This document shows positions 1 to 5,367 of a stretch of DNA of 21,820 bases, piece by piece. The stretch is from CAZUNO01 sp964621445 [NCBI: Candidatus Hadarchaeota archaeon] (GTDB lineage: Archaea > CAYQAE01 > CAYVLA01). The stretch's first letter is position 1, and each line of letters opens with the position of its first letter. The notes under the pieces are model-generated. The model was not told the origin of the DNA. It saw nothing but the letters and a program-made list of their open reading frames with translations, and ran no database searches. Location of the stretch: contig CAZUNO010000033.1 of NCBI GenBank assembly GCA_964621445.1, forward strand, positions 1-21,820. The letters are read 5' to 3'. The position numbers were made by a program, and so were the translations under genes.

Positions 1-203
1 GCCTCCAACTCCTTTTTCACGGCATCGAAAACCTCTTCGATATCGTATCCCAGGTCCATCTTCTCGGATACAAGCTCCAGGACTTCCTCCCTGGAAACGG
101 CGTACGTCCCCACTATCAGGGCGACCCGAGCCTCCAGGTAGCGCTTCCTGTCCTCCTTTTTCCGGGGTTCCTCCTTCTTTCGGATCCTAGAGAATATGCC
201 CAG
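1..203 (-). CDS. Small charged protein, 5' part only; apparent CTG start
   Basis: This reading frame runs off the left edge of the window, so only about 67 codons are visible. I do not recognise the family. The product is strongly charged: an N-terminus of the GIFSRIRKK type, then a Lys/Glu/Arg-rich stretch, then an amphipathic part (ARVALIVGTYAVSREEVLEL) that looks helical. The frame is closed upstream by a TAG near 226, and between that stop and the conserved-looking GIFSRI start there is no ATG, GTG or TTG. A CTG at 203-201 lies seven bases after a perfect AGGAGG (216-211) and yields (M)GIFSRI, a common kind of protein start, so I chose CTG. A TATA-like box near 239-250 would put transcription start near 219. 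The alternatives are a start at the internal ATG about 46 codons in, or a sequencing error. Function unknown. Confidence 0.6.
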   Translation of the reverse strand, partial: MGIFSRIRKKEEPRKKEDRKRYLEARVALIVGTYAVSREEVLELVSEKMDLGYDIEEVFDAVKKELE

Positions 204-237
204 GGGGATTCCTCCTGATGTCCCCTATTGGTGGGGC

Positions 238-251
238 CTTAAATAAATTTC
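238..251 (-). promoter_or_regulatory. TATA-like promoter of the CTG-start gene
   Basis: On the minus strand this reads AAATTTATTTAAGG, a good archaeal TATA box. It is about 25 bases ahead of a predicted transcription start near 219, leaving a leader of roughly 16 bases that contains the AGGAGG site. It lies just after the stop of the neighbouring minus-strand gene at 282, so the small gene probably does not depend on read-through. Confidence 0.55.
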
Positions 252-281
252 AGGAAACTGGCTGTCGAAATTTGAGCTTTC

Positions 282-1085
282 CTAGGAGGAGTATATCTTC
301 ATGTTTCTATTGCTTCCAACCGAGCGTGAAAGGTTTTCCATGACGCTGACCTTCACCGACCGGTCGCCAAAGATCAGGGTGTAGACCTGGCGCTGATCGG
401 CTCCCTCCTTCAACACATAGCTAAACTTGGGATAGTTATCCTTGTTCGACCGCAGGACCCTTTCCACAACCTTCCGGGGCTTGCCCCGTATTTCCACGTC
501 TATGCACTCGCCCTCTTCGGAAAATATCTCGTGGATGACGTCCTCCCGGATGCTGTATATGTTGGTCCTTCCCCTGTTGTCGACGACCTCCAGGGCGTTG
601 TAACGATTGTTCAGGATTGAGAGTATGTGCCTCTCGGATTCGGGAATGGAGGTTGAGTCGAAGGTGCTTCCCCCGAATTCCAGGGCCAGGTCCTTGAGCA
701 CCCTATTGTACTTGGTACCGTTGCTGGGGATCTTAACCTCATCCTGATCCTCCTTTCCCGAGGGGGCCACGCACTGGGATAGTTCCTCGCTTATGTCCAC
801 CAATTTCGATATCTTTTCCTCGATCCTCTCAATTCGCTCCTCGAGCTTCCTGCTTTTCATCCTAAACGAGCTGGATATGGATGACGCATGGCCATGGTAT
901 TCATTGGCGCCGCCCTCCTCACCCTTGGTAAGGCTTCCATTCAACTGGGGGAGATTCTGAACAAGGTGTATCAGAGTTTCATCATCCAGTGATGGGAAGG
1001 TCATCTTAAGGGTTCCGTCCCGTTTCATCTCGACCTCAAGCTTAAGTGGTTTACTCAGAACTCTATTTGACTCCTTAGTACTCAT
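282..1085 (-). CDS. Coiled-coil / winged-helix paralog 1 (full architecture)
   Basis: This 267-residue protein is one of four paralogs in the first 4 kb; I cannot attach a named family. Modules in order: an N-terminal strand-rich segment (about 12-47), a low-complexity Gly/Ser linker, a coiled coil (about 73-108), a linker ending in KIPSNGTKY (118-126), a predicted winged helix-turn-helix (126-180) with RHILSILNNRYNALEVV as likely recognition helix and GRTNIY (172-177) as wing strand, and a C-terminal alpha/beta segment (about 195-267). The closest relative is the protein at 2980-3810, with the same modules in the same order and a matching C-terminal NLxRxVG motif. The ATG at 1085 follows GAGGTG by about six bases. 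DNA binding and coil-mediated oligomers are inferences from predicted fold, not seen directly. It has its own promoter and divergent transcription from the 69-aa coil gene. Confidence 0.85.
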   Translation of the reverse strand: MSTKESNRVLSKPLKLEVEMKRDGTLKMTFPSLDDETLIHLVQNLPQLNGSLTKGEEGGANEYHGHASSISSSFRMKSRKLEERIERIEEKISKLVDISEELSQCVAPSGKEDQDEVKIPSNGTKYNRVLKDLALEFGGSTFDSTSIPESERHILSILNNRYNALEVVDNRGRTNIYSIREDVIHEIFSEEGECIDVEIRGKPRKVVERVLRSNKDNYPKFSYVLKEGADQRQVYTLIFGDRSVKVSVMENLSRSVGSNRNMKIYSS

Positions 1086-1110
1086 TCAACCCACCTCTTA
1101 GTTTCAATAT

Positions 1111-1131
1111 CCCCGAATTCCCCGAATTCGG
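1111..1131. repeat. Tandem 9-base repeat merging into a 10-base palindrome in the leader of paralog 1
   Basis: CCCCGAATT occurs twice back to back (1111-1119 and 1120-1128), and the second copy runs into the perfect palindrome CCGAATTCGG (1122-1131). It lies between the predicted transcription start (about 1160, minus strand) and the ATG at 1085. A binding site for a dimeric regulator, possibly the gene's own product, is a reasonable inference. Confidence 0.5.
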
Positions 1132-1179
1132 AAAGGTCAGATTGTTTCGAAACTACCGTGTCGAAAACGATGATCCTCA

Positions 1180-1191
1180 CTTAAATTTATT
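1180..1191 (-). promoter_or_regulatory. TATA-like promoter of paralog 1
   Basis: The minus strand reads ATAAATTTAAG here, an archaeal TATA type. Transcription would begin near 1160, giving an unusually long leader of about 75 bases for this window, which holds the repeat at 1111-1131 and the GAGGTG ribosome site. Confidence 0.45.
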
Positions 1192-1291
1192 TTGCAGTGA
1201 GCCTCTCACCCTTGACCCACGCCAGGTATAATCCATCCACGCGATATTTTCCTCTATCTTGAATTATATCCCATTTTAATGCATTATGATT

Positions 1292-1304
1292 GGTATATTT
1301 TTAA
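1292..1304 (+). promoter_or_regulatory. TATA-like promoter of the 69-aa coiled-coil gene
   Basis: GGTATATTTTTAAG is a strong archaeal TATA box. Its centre is about 25 bases before a predicted start near 1323, leaving a leader of roughly 23 bases to the ATG at 1346. Confidence 0.55.
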
Positions 1305-1345
1305 GTGTGGAGAATGTATTGCATTAACACCTGTCGGTGAATGTA

Positions 1346-1555
1346 ATGGCTGCCACAATGGGGATGGAACAGGCCCTCGATGATCTCGAGAGGAGAATAG
1401 ACTCCCTCGAGGAAAAGGTCAACACTGCTCTTGAACAGAGCATATGTCTTTTGGAATATGTGAAGGAGAACCCCTCCAGAATTCGACCCCAGAGAACCGT
1501 AACCCGCCGCATTATACTGGAGGAAACCACGGCAATACCGGAAGCCGTTGACTAG
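1346..1555 (+). CDS. Small coiled-coil-only protein (69 aa), partial relative of the paralog family
   Basis: The product is a single predicted coiled coil (about residues 7-45, LERRIDSLEEKVNTALEQS) followed by a basic then acidic tail (RIRPQRTVTRR, then ILEETTAIPEAVD). The coil resembles the coil of the neighbouring paralogs (compare RIxxxEEKI in the proteins at 282 and 2980), but the (I/L)PxxxTKY linker and the winged helix are absent. I placed the start at ATG 1346, five bases after GGTGA and downstream of a clear TATA box; an in-frame GTG at 1337 would add three residues. It could be a stand-alone coil that pairs with the coils of the larger family members, or a decayed copy. The first is an inference; the frame is open and has its own promoter, which argues mildly against decay. 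Confidence 0.65.
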   Translation: MAATMGMEQALDDLERRIDSLEEKVNTALEQSICLLEYVKENPSRIRPQRTVTRRIILEETTAIPEAVD

Positions 1556-1562
1556 GGGTAGG

Positions 1563-1586
1563 GGAGAGCCCCCATTCTCCGTGTTT
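1563..1586 (+). terminator. Weak hairpin and T-stretch after the 69-aa gene
   Basis: GGAGA (1563-1567) can pair with TCTCC (1576-1580), followed by GTGTTTT. It lies within 30 bases of the stop. The stem is short, so this is a weak call. Confidence 0.25.
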
Positions 1587-1623
1587 TAATCCATCCTCAT
1601 TAACCCATAACACGCCTTGATCC

Positions 1624-1660
1624 CTCTTTTTTGACAGGCTGCAATGCATTTACAGCCTTT
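1624..1660 (+). terminator. Six-T run followed by an AGGCTG/CAGCCT hairpin
   Basis: CTCTTTTTTG (about 1624-1633) is the best poly-T run downstream of the 69-aa gene and fits archaeal termination, which often needs only T-runs. It is followed by the inverted repeat AGGCTG (1636-1641) / CAGCCT (1653-1658) enclosing the palindrome AATGCATT. I see no gene between 1556 and 1841. Confidence 0.35.
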
Positions 1661-1784
1661 CGTATGTCCTAATCCCGTCAACAAGGCTTCTTCAACCCTT
1701 GATTTGACATTCCGAATTCTGATCAATCATTCATAGCTACCGAGTCGAATGTTATTGAGCACGTTTAAGGGTCCGGGCCACCTA

Positions 1785-1795
1785 GCTTAATAAGC
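1785..1795 (+). promoter_or_regulatory. Possible TATA box of paralog 2
   Basis: GCTTAATAAG lies about 55 bases before the ATG at 1842, so transcription would start near 1816 with a leader of about 26 bases. A TTTAAGG at about 1764-1770 is an alternative. Confidence 0.35.
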
Positions 1796-1841
1796 AGTGG
1801 TTGGTTTCTCATATTAGCAACAGGTCTGGGAATGATAATCA

Positions 1842-2252
1842 ATGGTACATGATCCGGAAGCTAACCGTTCGGTGGTAGCCTCCACCAACCCGGCAATCAC
1901 CAACATGGAAAGGCTGGGCAGCCGACTGGGAAGACTGGAGGAAACCGTCGATCAGTTGATAGCCACACACAAGACCCTGATGGAAAAGCTGCAGGCAGAG
2001 AAACAGGAGGATGACCGGAAGCTAATGCCCAGCCCCAATACCAAGTACTTTGACTTCCTCGTCTATCTGGAGGAGACCTTCAAGGGATCCCAGTTTACCA
2101 GCGATGAGATACCCAAGAAGAGCAGGCACATTCTCTCCATTCTCAACACCGAATACAAGGCCCTTGACGTGGTGTCCAAGCGAGGGCGTACCAACGTTTA
2201 CACCGTATCTCCCCAGGTCCGGGAGAAAATCGAGAGCCAGGAAACGGATTGA
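1842..2252 (+). CDS. Coiled-coil / winged-helix paralog 2 (short form, no C-terminal module)
   Basis: This 136-residue protein is the minimal DNA-binding form of the local family. It has a coiled coil (about 21-58), the linker LMPSPNTKY (61-69), and the predicted winged helix (69-125) with RHILSILNTEYKALDVV and the wing GRTNVY (115-120). It lacks both the N-terminal strand-rich segment and the C-terminal alpha/beta segment of the larger copies. The start at ATG 1842 keeps a Ser/Thr/Asn-containing N-terminus of low complexity; the in-frame ATG at about 1902 would begin just before the coil and is possible. It precedes paralog 3 on the same strand by 70 bases, but that gene has its own TATA box. 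Function unknown; a DNA-binding dimer is the simplest inference. Confidence 0.8.
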   Translation: MVHDPEANRSVVASTNPAITNMERLGSRLGRLEETVDQLIATHKTLMEKLQAEKQEDDRKLMPSPNTKYFDFLVYLEETFKGSQFTSDEIPKKSRHILSILNTEYKALDVVSKRGRTNVYTVSPQVREKIESQETD

Positions 2253-2277
2253 AGGGTCAATGATACCGGACCTACCA

Positions 2278-2287
2278 GATTTATAAG
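2278..2287 (+). promoter_or_regulatory. TATA-like promoter of paralog 3
   Basis: GATTTATAAG is close to the ideal archaeal TATA box. Transcription would begin near 2309, so the ATG at 2323 is reached after only about 14 bases, and no purine-rich ribosome site is visible. Confidence 0.55.
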
Positions 2288-2322
2288 ACAGCTCGAGGTT
2301 AACTAGACGGCCTTGGTCCATC

Positions 2323-2976
2323 ATGATTGAAATTATCAAGGAGCCCAGCGGGCCGGTGACCATCCGGATATCGGATGAGGATATTGAAGATATCAAGGAG
2401 ATACTGGGCTCTCTTTTCCGGGAGACCTCATTTGCCCAGGGGCGCATGAGGGCCCTTTCCAATCGGTTCCAGGACCTGGAGGACTCAATTGGGCAGCTGA
2501 TAGATATAAACAACCAGCTGGCCAGCGCCCTTCAGGAACAGGAGGAGACCAGGCCCCATCTTCCGGCACCGGGAACCAAGTACTTCCAGAGGCTCTGGAG
2601 CCTCTGCGCCAATAATATCGATCAAACCTTCACCAGCGAGGATGTCCCGGAAAACGAGCGGCACATCCTGTCAATCCTCAAGAACGAGTACGATGTTTTG
2701 GAGGTTGCCCGGAAGAAGGGAAGGCGTAACTTCTATCGTGTCAAGCCGGATATAGCCAGGAAGCTGATCGGGGATAATGGCTACCGGTTCTCCACCCAGG
2801 TGAGCCCCGAGGATAGAGAGGATATGGACTCCCTGGTGGAGGCCGAGAGGGGAGAGAAGAAATTCATCGCGGACACCCGGGAGGGAAAGACGGGGGTTAT
2901 CTACGAGTTTTTCTTCCCGGATCCGGAGGCCGGAGAGGCCTTCGAAAAAAAGGTCCTGGAGACTCCGGCCCAGTAA
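2323..2976 (+). CDS. Coiled-coil / winged-helix paralog 3 (all modules, short N-terminal part)
   Basis: This 217-residue family member starts with a short strand/helix segment (1-33), then a coiled coil (about 40-76), the linker LPAPGTKY (80-87), and the predicted winged helix (87-145) with RHILSILKNEYDVLEVA and the wing GRRNFY (133-138). The C-terminal segment (about 153-217) is acidic and has the same apparent order of strands and helices as the larger copies (for example IYEFFFPD), but low direct identity. The family core TKY...F.....P...RHILSIL..EY..L.V is fully kept. It ends three bases from the convergent stop of paralog 4 (2980). No enzyme motif is visible. The near-leaderless start is supported by the TATA box at 2278. 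Confidence 0.85.
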   Translation: MIEIIKEPSGPVTIRISDEDIEDIKEILGSLFRETSFAQGRMRALSNRFQDLEDSIGQLIDINNQLASALQEQEETRPHLPAPGTKYFQRLWSLCANNIDQTFTSEDVPENERHILSILKNEYDVLEVARKKGRRNFYRVKPDIARKLIGDNGYRFSTQVSPEDREDMDSLVEAERGEKKFIADTREGKTGVIYEFFFPDPEAGEAFEKKVLETPAQ

Positions 2977-2979
2977 CCA

Positions 2980-3810
2980 TCAGGCCTCGCGGACTATCAG
3001 GTTGGTCTTGTTTCCCACGAAACGTCCTAGATTGGAGGTAACCGACAGCTGGACGGAGTTGTCCTTGAAGAACAGCCTGTATTTCTGCCTTAGACCGTTT
3101 CCCTCCAGGAAGGCGTAGGTGAACCCGGGGTATCTCTTCTGATTGGTGTCAAGGAAGGCGTCGCAGCTCTTCTTGTCCTTGCCCCGTATCTCGATTATGT
3201 TGGAGGTTCCCTCACTGGCCAGTATCTTCTGCATCACGCCCCTGCGGACCTTGTAGATGTTTGTGCGTCCCTGGGTCTCGGTGACCTTCAGGGCATTGTA
3301 CTTGTTGTTTAGAATTGACAGCACGTGCCTATCGTCCTCGGCCACGTCCCTTCCGGTGAATGTATCGTTTCCGAACCTCTCAACGAGCTCCTGGAGGACG
3401 GAATGATATTTGGTGCCCGAGCTCGGTATCTTTGGTTCCTGTTCGTCGTCCTCGGGATTGAGGTTCTGTATGAGTTTTTGGTTCATTTCGATGAGATTTC
3501 CAATCTTCTCCTCGAGGGTGCCGATCCTGCCCTCGATCTCCTTTCTCCTTCTCCTGACCCTCTCATCGCCCGCATCCTGCTGAGCGCTGCGCTCATCCTG
3601 CTGGTCCTCATCCTCCCCTTCCTGGACGTCGACTGATTTGACCTTGATTCCATTTGATGATTGTCGCTGCGGGGATTGCCATCCGTTGGAAATGTTCTGG
3701 ATGAACTCCATCAACTGTTTAACGTCGCTCACCGGCAGTTTCAAATGAACGGTACCGATGTCGCTCAGCTCTATCTCCACGCTCCCTATCCTCTTGGTCT
3801 CCACCATCAT
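2980..3810 (-). CDS. Coiled-coil / winged-helix paralog 4 (full architecture)
   Basis: This protein of about 276 residues has the same layout as paralog 1: an N-terminal strand-rich segment (about 5-42), an acidic Gln/Asp/Glu linker (60-83), a basic-to-heptad coiled coil (85-117), KIPSSGTKY (127-135), a predicted winged helix with RHVLSILNNKYNALKV and GRTNIY, and a C-terminal alpha/beta segment with NLGRFVG. Three possible starts lie in a row: TTG 3813, ATG 3810 and ATG 3807. I chose ATG 3810 because it lies six bases after AGAGG. The shared pattern IEIRGK...YP.F.Y....G..RQ.Y.L.F.D.SV..SV..NL.R.VG with paralog 1 shows the C-terminal segment is under selection. Function unknown; a transcription or chromosome-associated role would be inference. 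Confidence 0.85.
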   Translation of the reverse strand: MMVETKRIGSVEIELSDIGTVHLKLPVSDVKQLMEFIQNISNGWQSPQRQSSNGIKVKSVDVQEGEDEDQQDERSAQQDAGDERVRRRRKEIEGRIGTLEEKIGNLIEMNQKLIQNLNPEDDEQEPKIPSSGTKYHSVLQELVERFGNDTFTGRDVAEDDRHVLSILNNKYNALKVTETQGRTNIYKVRRGVMQKILASEGTSNIIEIRGKDKKSCDAFLDTNQKRYPGFTYAFLEGNGLRQKYRLFFKDNSVQLSVTSNLGRFVGNKTNLIVREA

Positions 3811-3857
3811 CAACAGCCTCTTTTACGGTTTTGATATAACAACTGGGAATATCTTAA

Positions 3858-3868
3858 CCTTAATAAAG
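3858..3868 (-). promoter_or_regulatory. TATA-like promoter of paralog 4
   Basis: The minus strand reads CTTTATTAAGG. Transcription would begin near 3837, giving a leader of about 26 bases with AGAGG ahead of ATG 3810. Confidence 0.5.
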
Positions 3869-3988
3869 GTTTCGTAATCCTCTGAAGGTCGGCGGCTTCC
3901 TATCGTTGTGAGTATCACGGGGCATTTGACCTGCTTATTGTGCTCCTTGTAAAGTCTTATCTGGACATTTACGTCTCCAGAGGGCTTT

Positions 3989-4007
3989 AAATTCTAAATA
4001 AGAATTT
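3989..4007. repeat. AAATTCT / AGAATTT inverted repeat next to a TATA box
   Basis: A perfect seven-base inverted repeat (3989-3995 and 4001-4007) with spacer AAATA ends six bases before the TATA box at 4013-4020. This is where a BRE or an operator would sit in an archaeal promoter. Confidence 0.45.
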
Positions 4008-4012
4008 CTAGG

Positions 4013-4020
4013 AACTTATA
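4013..4020 (+). promoter_or_regulatory. TATA-like box in the intergenic region
   Basis: CTTATAAG-like box (within AACTTATAAGG). Its expected start, 25 bases on, falls at about 4042, exactly where an ATG opens a 19-codon frame. It could instead drive an untranslated RNA. Confidence 0.4.
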
Positions 4021-4041
4021 AGGCGATATCACTCTTCATTT

Positions 4042-4101
4042 ATGGTATGGAATCCTCGCGAAATGAAATGCGAGTATCACATGTTTGATATCCATGGCTA
4101 A
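4042..4101 (+). CDS. Possible leaderless 19-aa peptide
   Basis: ATG 4042 sits at the expected transcription start of the TATA box at 4013-4020 and opens a frame of 19 codons ending at TAA 4099-4101 (MVWNPREMKCEYHMFDIHG). The frame covers the third direct-repeat copy and the first arm of the GATATC inverted repeat. The peptide has no recognisable similarity, and a frame this short can arise by chance. The alternative is a short regulatory RNA starting at the same point. Confidence 0.2.
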   Translation: MVWNPREMKCEYHMFDIHG

Positions 4102-4125
4102 CTGGATATCCATCCAGATATCAAA
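4084..4125. repeat. Nested inverted repeats with three GATATC cores
   Basis: The outer arms TTTGATATC (4084-4092) and GATATCAAA (4117-4125) are perfect complements. Inside, GATATCCA (4087-4094) pairs with TGGATATC (4103-4110), and TGGATATCCA (4103-4112) is itself a palindrome. The arms can therefore pair in two mutually exclusive ways. A fourth GATATC occurs at 4025-4030. It lies about 100 bases upstream of the kinase promoter. Confidence 0.55.
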
Positions 4126-4220
4126 GCAAGCACGAGAAATCCCATATCGAGGGCGTTCCAAAACCTTCGATCAATGGCATTCCATTCATCCCCAAACGGC
4201 AGAGACCGGAAGTTTGTCAT

Positions 4221-4230
4221 GCTTTTTATT
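4221..4230 (+). promoter_or_regulatory. TATA-like promoter of the first GHMP kinase
   Basis: GCTTTTTATT lies about 36 bases before the TTG start at 4262, so transcription would begin near 4252 and leave a very short leader without an obvious ribosome site. Confidence 0.45.
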
Positions 4231-4261
4231 GCCCTATGGTTAGATATAGACCAGAGCTATC

Positions 4262-5359
4262 TTGACCATATCCGTCTCGGTCCCCGGAAGGATCAATGTC
4301 CTTGGCAACCCAACCGATGGGCTGGAAGGAGACTTCTGCACCATCTCCTGCGCCGTTTCCCTTCGTACCTACGGCGTATTCGAGGAGAGCGATGACTTCC
4401 TGGTTGACGTCAGGACCTCCGAGGGAGCCGACTCCTACCGCACGGTCCTCAAGAACGAATACAGGTACAACGGAAAGTACGACATCGTAAAGGCCTCCAT
4501 AAACAGGCTCAAGAAGGAATGCCCCGGCTTTTCCGACAAGTTCGAGGAGACCAAGTTCAGGCTCACCACCTGGACCGATATACCTCCCCGCAGCGGCCTG
4601 GGAGGGTCCTCGGCGGTCATAAACATGGTCCTGGTTGGATGCGTCCACCTCTATGGTCTTGATCTGAACAGGTTCAACGACTACCGCCTGGCCGAGATCT
4701 GCACCCGGGTCGAGTGCGACGAGCTAGGCTTCACCTGCGGCTACGCCGACAGGTACAGCACCCTGTTGGGTGGGCTGGCCTACATCGATTACCGGGACAA
4801 GCTCCACCACAAGCCCATCGACCAGGAGCCCTACGCCACCTACGAGAGGCTGGACCGCTACATACAGTCCATGCCCATGTTCATAGTGTACACCGGCGTG
4901 GCCCGAGACTCGGGCAACGTCCATGGAGTACTACGGGACCGGTACATGAAGGAGCTAGCCGGACAGGCGCAGGGCGAAAGATACGCCCTCAAGGGCATGA
5001 AAAAAATCGCCCGGACGGCCATAGAAGGGAAGAAGAGGCTGCTGGAGGGGGACTGGGAGGGATTCGGGTCCCTGATGAACGATAACCATCGATGGATTGA
5101 CTGGGTTATGAGAAAGGCCGGCTTCGAACACGGGGCCGGTGAGGTCGATAACCTGCTGGTTAACGAGGCAATCAAAAGAGGGGCTCTGGGTGCAAAGTTA
5201 ACCGGAGCCGGGGGAGGAGGGTGTGTGTGCATCCTCGCTCCTCATGGAAAAAAGGATAAGCTAATTCAATCCATGCACTCGGCCATAGAGGAGAGGGAAC
5301 TGGATGGCGCCAGGATATTTGACTTCGACATCTCCAGAAACGGTTACGTGGTTAGGTAG
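4262..5359 (+). CDS. GHMP-family sugar kinase, glucuronokinase-like
   Basis: This 365-residue cytosolic kinase probably phosphorylates a free sugar at C1 with ATP. All three GHMP motifs are present: motif 1 PGRINVLGNPTDG (8-20), the ATP loop PPRSGLGGSSA (108-118), and motif 3 KLTGAGGGGCV (312-322); D163 in GYADRYS is a candidate catalytic base. Motif 1 with GNPTDG rather than GEHTDY resembles the GNPSDG of plant-type glucuronokinases and differs from galactokinase. The gene converges with a GalU-type uridylyltransferase nine bases away, which could convert the sugar-1-phosphate to a UDP-sugar. The start is TTG 4262, as no ATG or GTG precedes PGRIN in frame. The substrate (glucuronate, another uronate or a neutral sugar) is not determined; heptose kinases of the HddA type are the main alternative. 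Confidence 0.85.
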   Translation: MTISVSVPGRINVLGNPTDGLEGDFCTISCAVSLRTYGVFEESDDFLVDVRTSEGADSYRTVLKNEYRYNGKYDIVKASINRLKKECPGFSDKFEETKFRLTTWTDIPPRSGLGGSSAVINMVLVGCVHLYGLDLNRFNDYRLAEICTRVECDELGFTCGYADRYSTLLGGLAYIDYRDKLHHKPIDQEPYATYERLDRYIQSMPMFIVYTGVARDSGNVHGVLRDRYMKELAGQAQGERYALKGMKKIARTAIEGKKRLLEGDWEGFGSLMNDNHRWIDWVMRKAGFEHGAGEVDNLLVNEAIKRGALGAKLTGAGGGGCVCILAPHGKKDKLIQSMHSAIEERELDGARIFDFDISRNGYVVR

Positions 5360-5367
5360 ATCCGGTA

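Larger units (their letters stand above)
3908..4080 (+). repeat. Three dispersed copies of a G(T/C)GAgTATCAC motif
   Basis: GTGAGTATCAC (3908-3918), GCGATATCAC (4023-4032, one base shorter) and GCGAGTATCAC (4070-4080) lie on the same strand within 175 bases. They flank the TATA box at 4013-4020: one is upstream, one directly overlaps the start-side flank, and one is downstream. This is the arrangement expected for a repeated regulator site, but with three copies chance is not excluded. Confidence 0.4.
3811..4261. other. 451-base intergenic region rich in repeats
   Basis: This lies between the divergent paralog 4 and the sugar kinase gene. No long reading frame is convincing in it. It contains the promoter of paralog 4 (3858-3868), three related 10-11-base direct repeats, an AAATTCT/AGAATTT inverted repeat, a TATA box at 4013-4020, a leaderless-type 19-codon ORF, a nested GATATC inverted repeat, and the kinase TATA box near 4222-4230. 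The amount of structured sequence is higher than in any other gap of the window. Confidence 0.6.

Noticed and set aside
2022-2513. 163-codon minus-strand ORF across paralogs 2 and 3
   Set aside because: It lies antisense to two conserved family genes, including their most conserved motifs, and has no promoter or ribosome site.
3811-3813. TTG start for paralog 4
   Set aside because: ATG 3810 directly follows and has better spacing (six bases) from AGAGG.
3908-4125. CRISPR array or mobile-element end in the repeat-rich gap
   Set aside because: The repeats are 10-11 bases with irregular spacing, no uniform spacers exist, and no cas or transposase gene is nearby.
4226-4648. 140-codon minus-strand ORF opposite the first kinase
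   Set aside because: It is antisense to kinase motifs 1 and 2, and no ribosome site or domain is visible.
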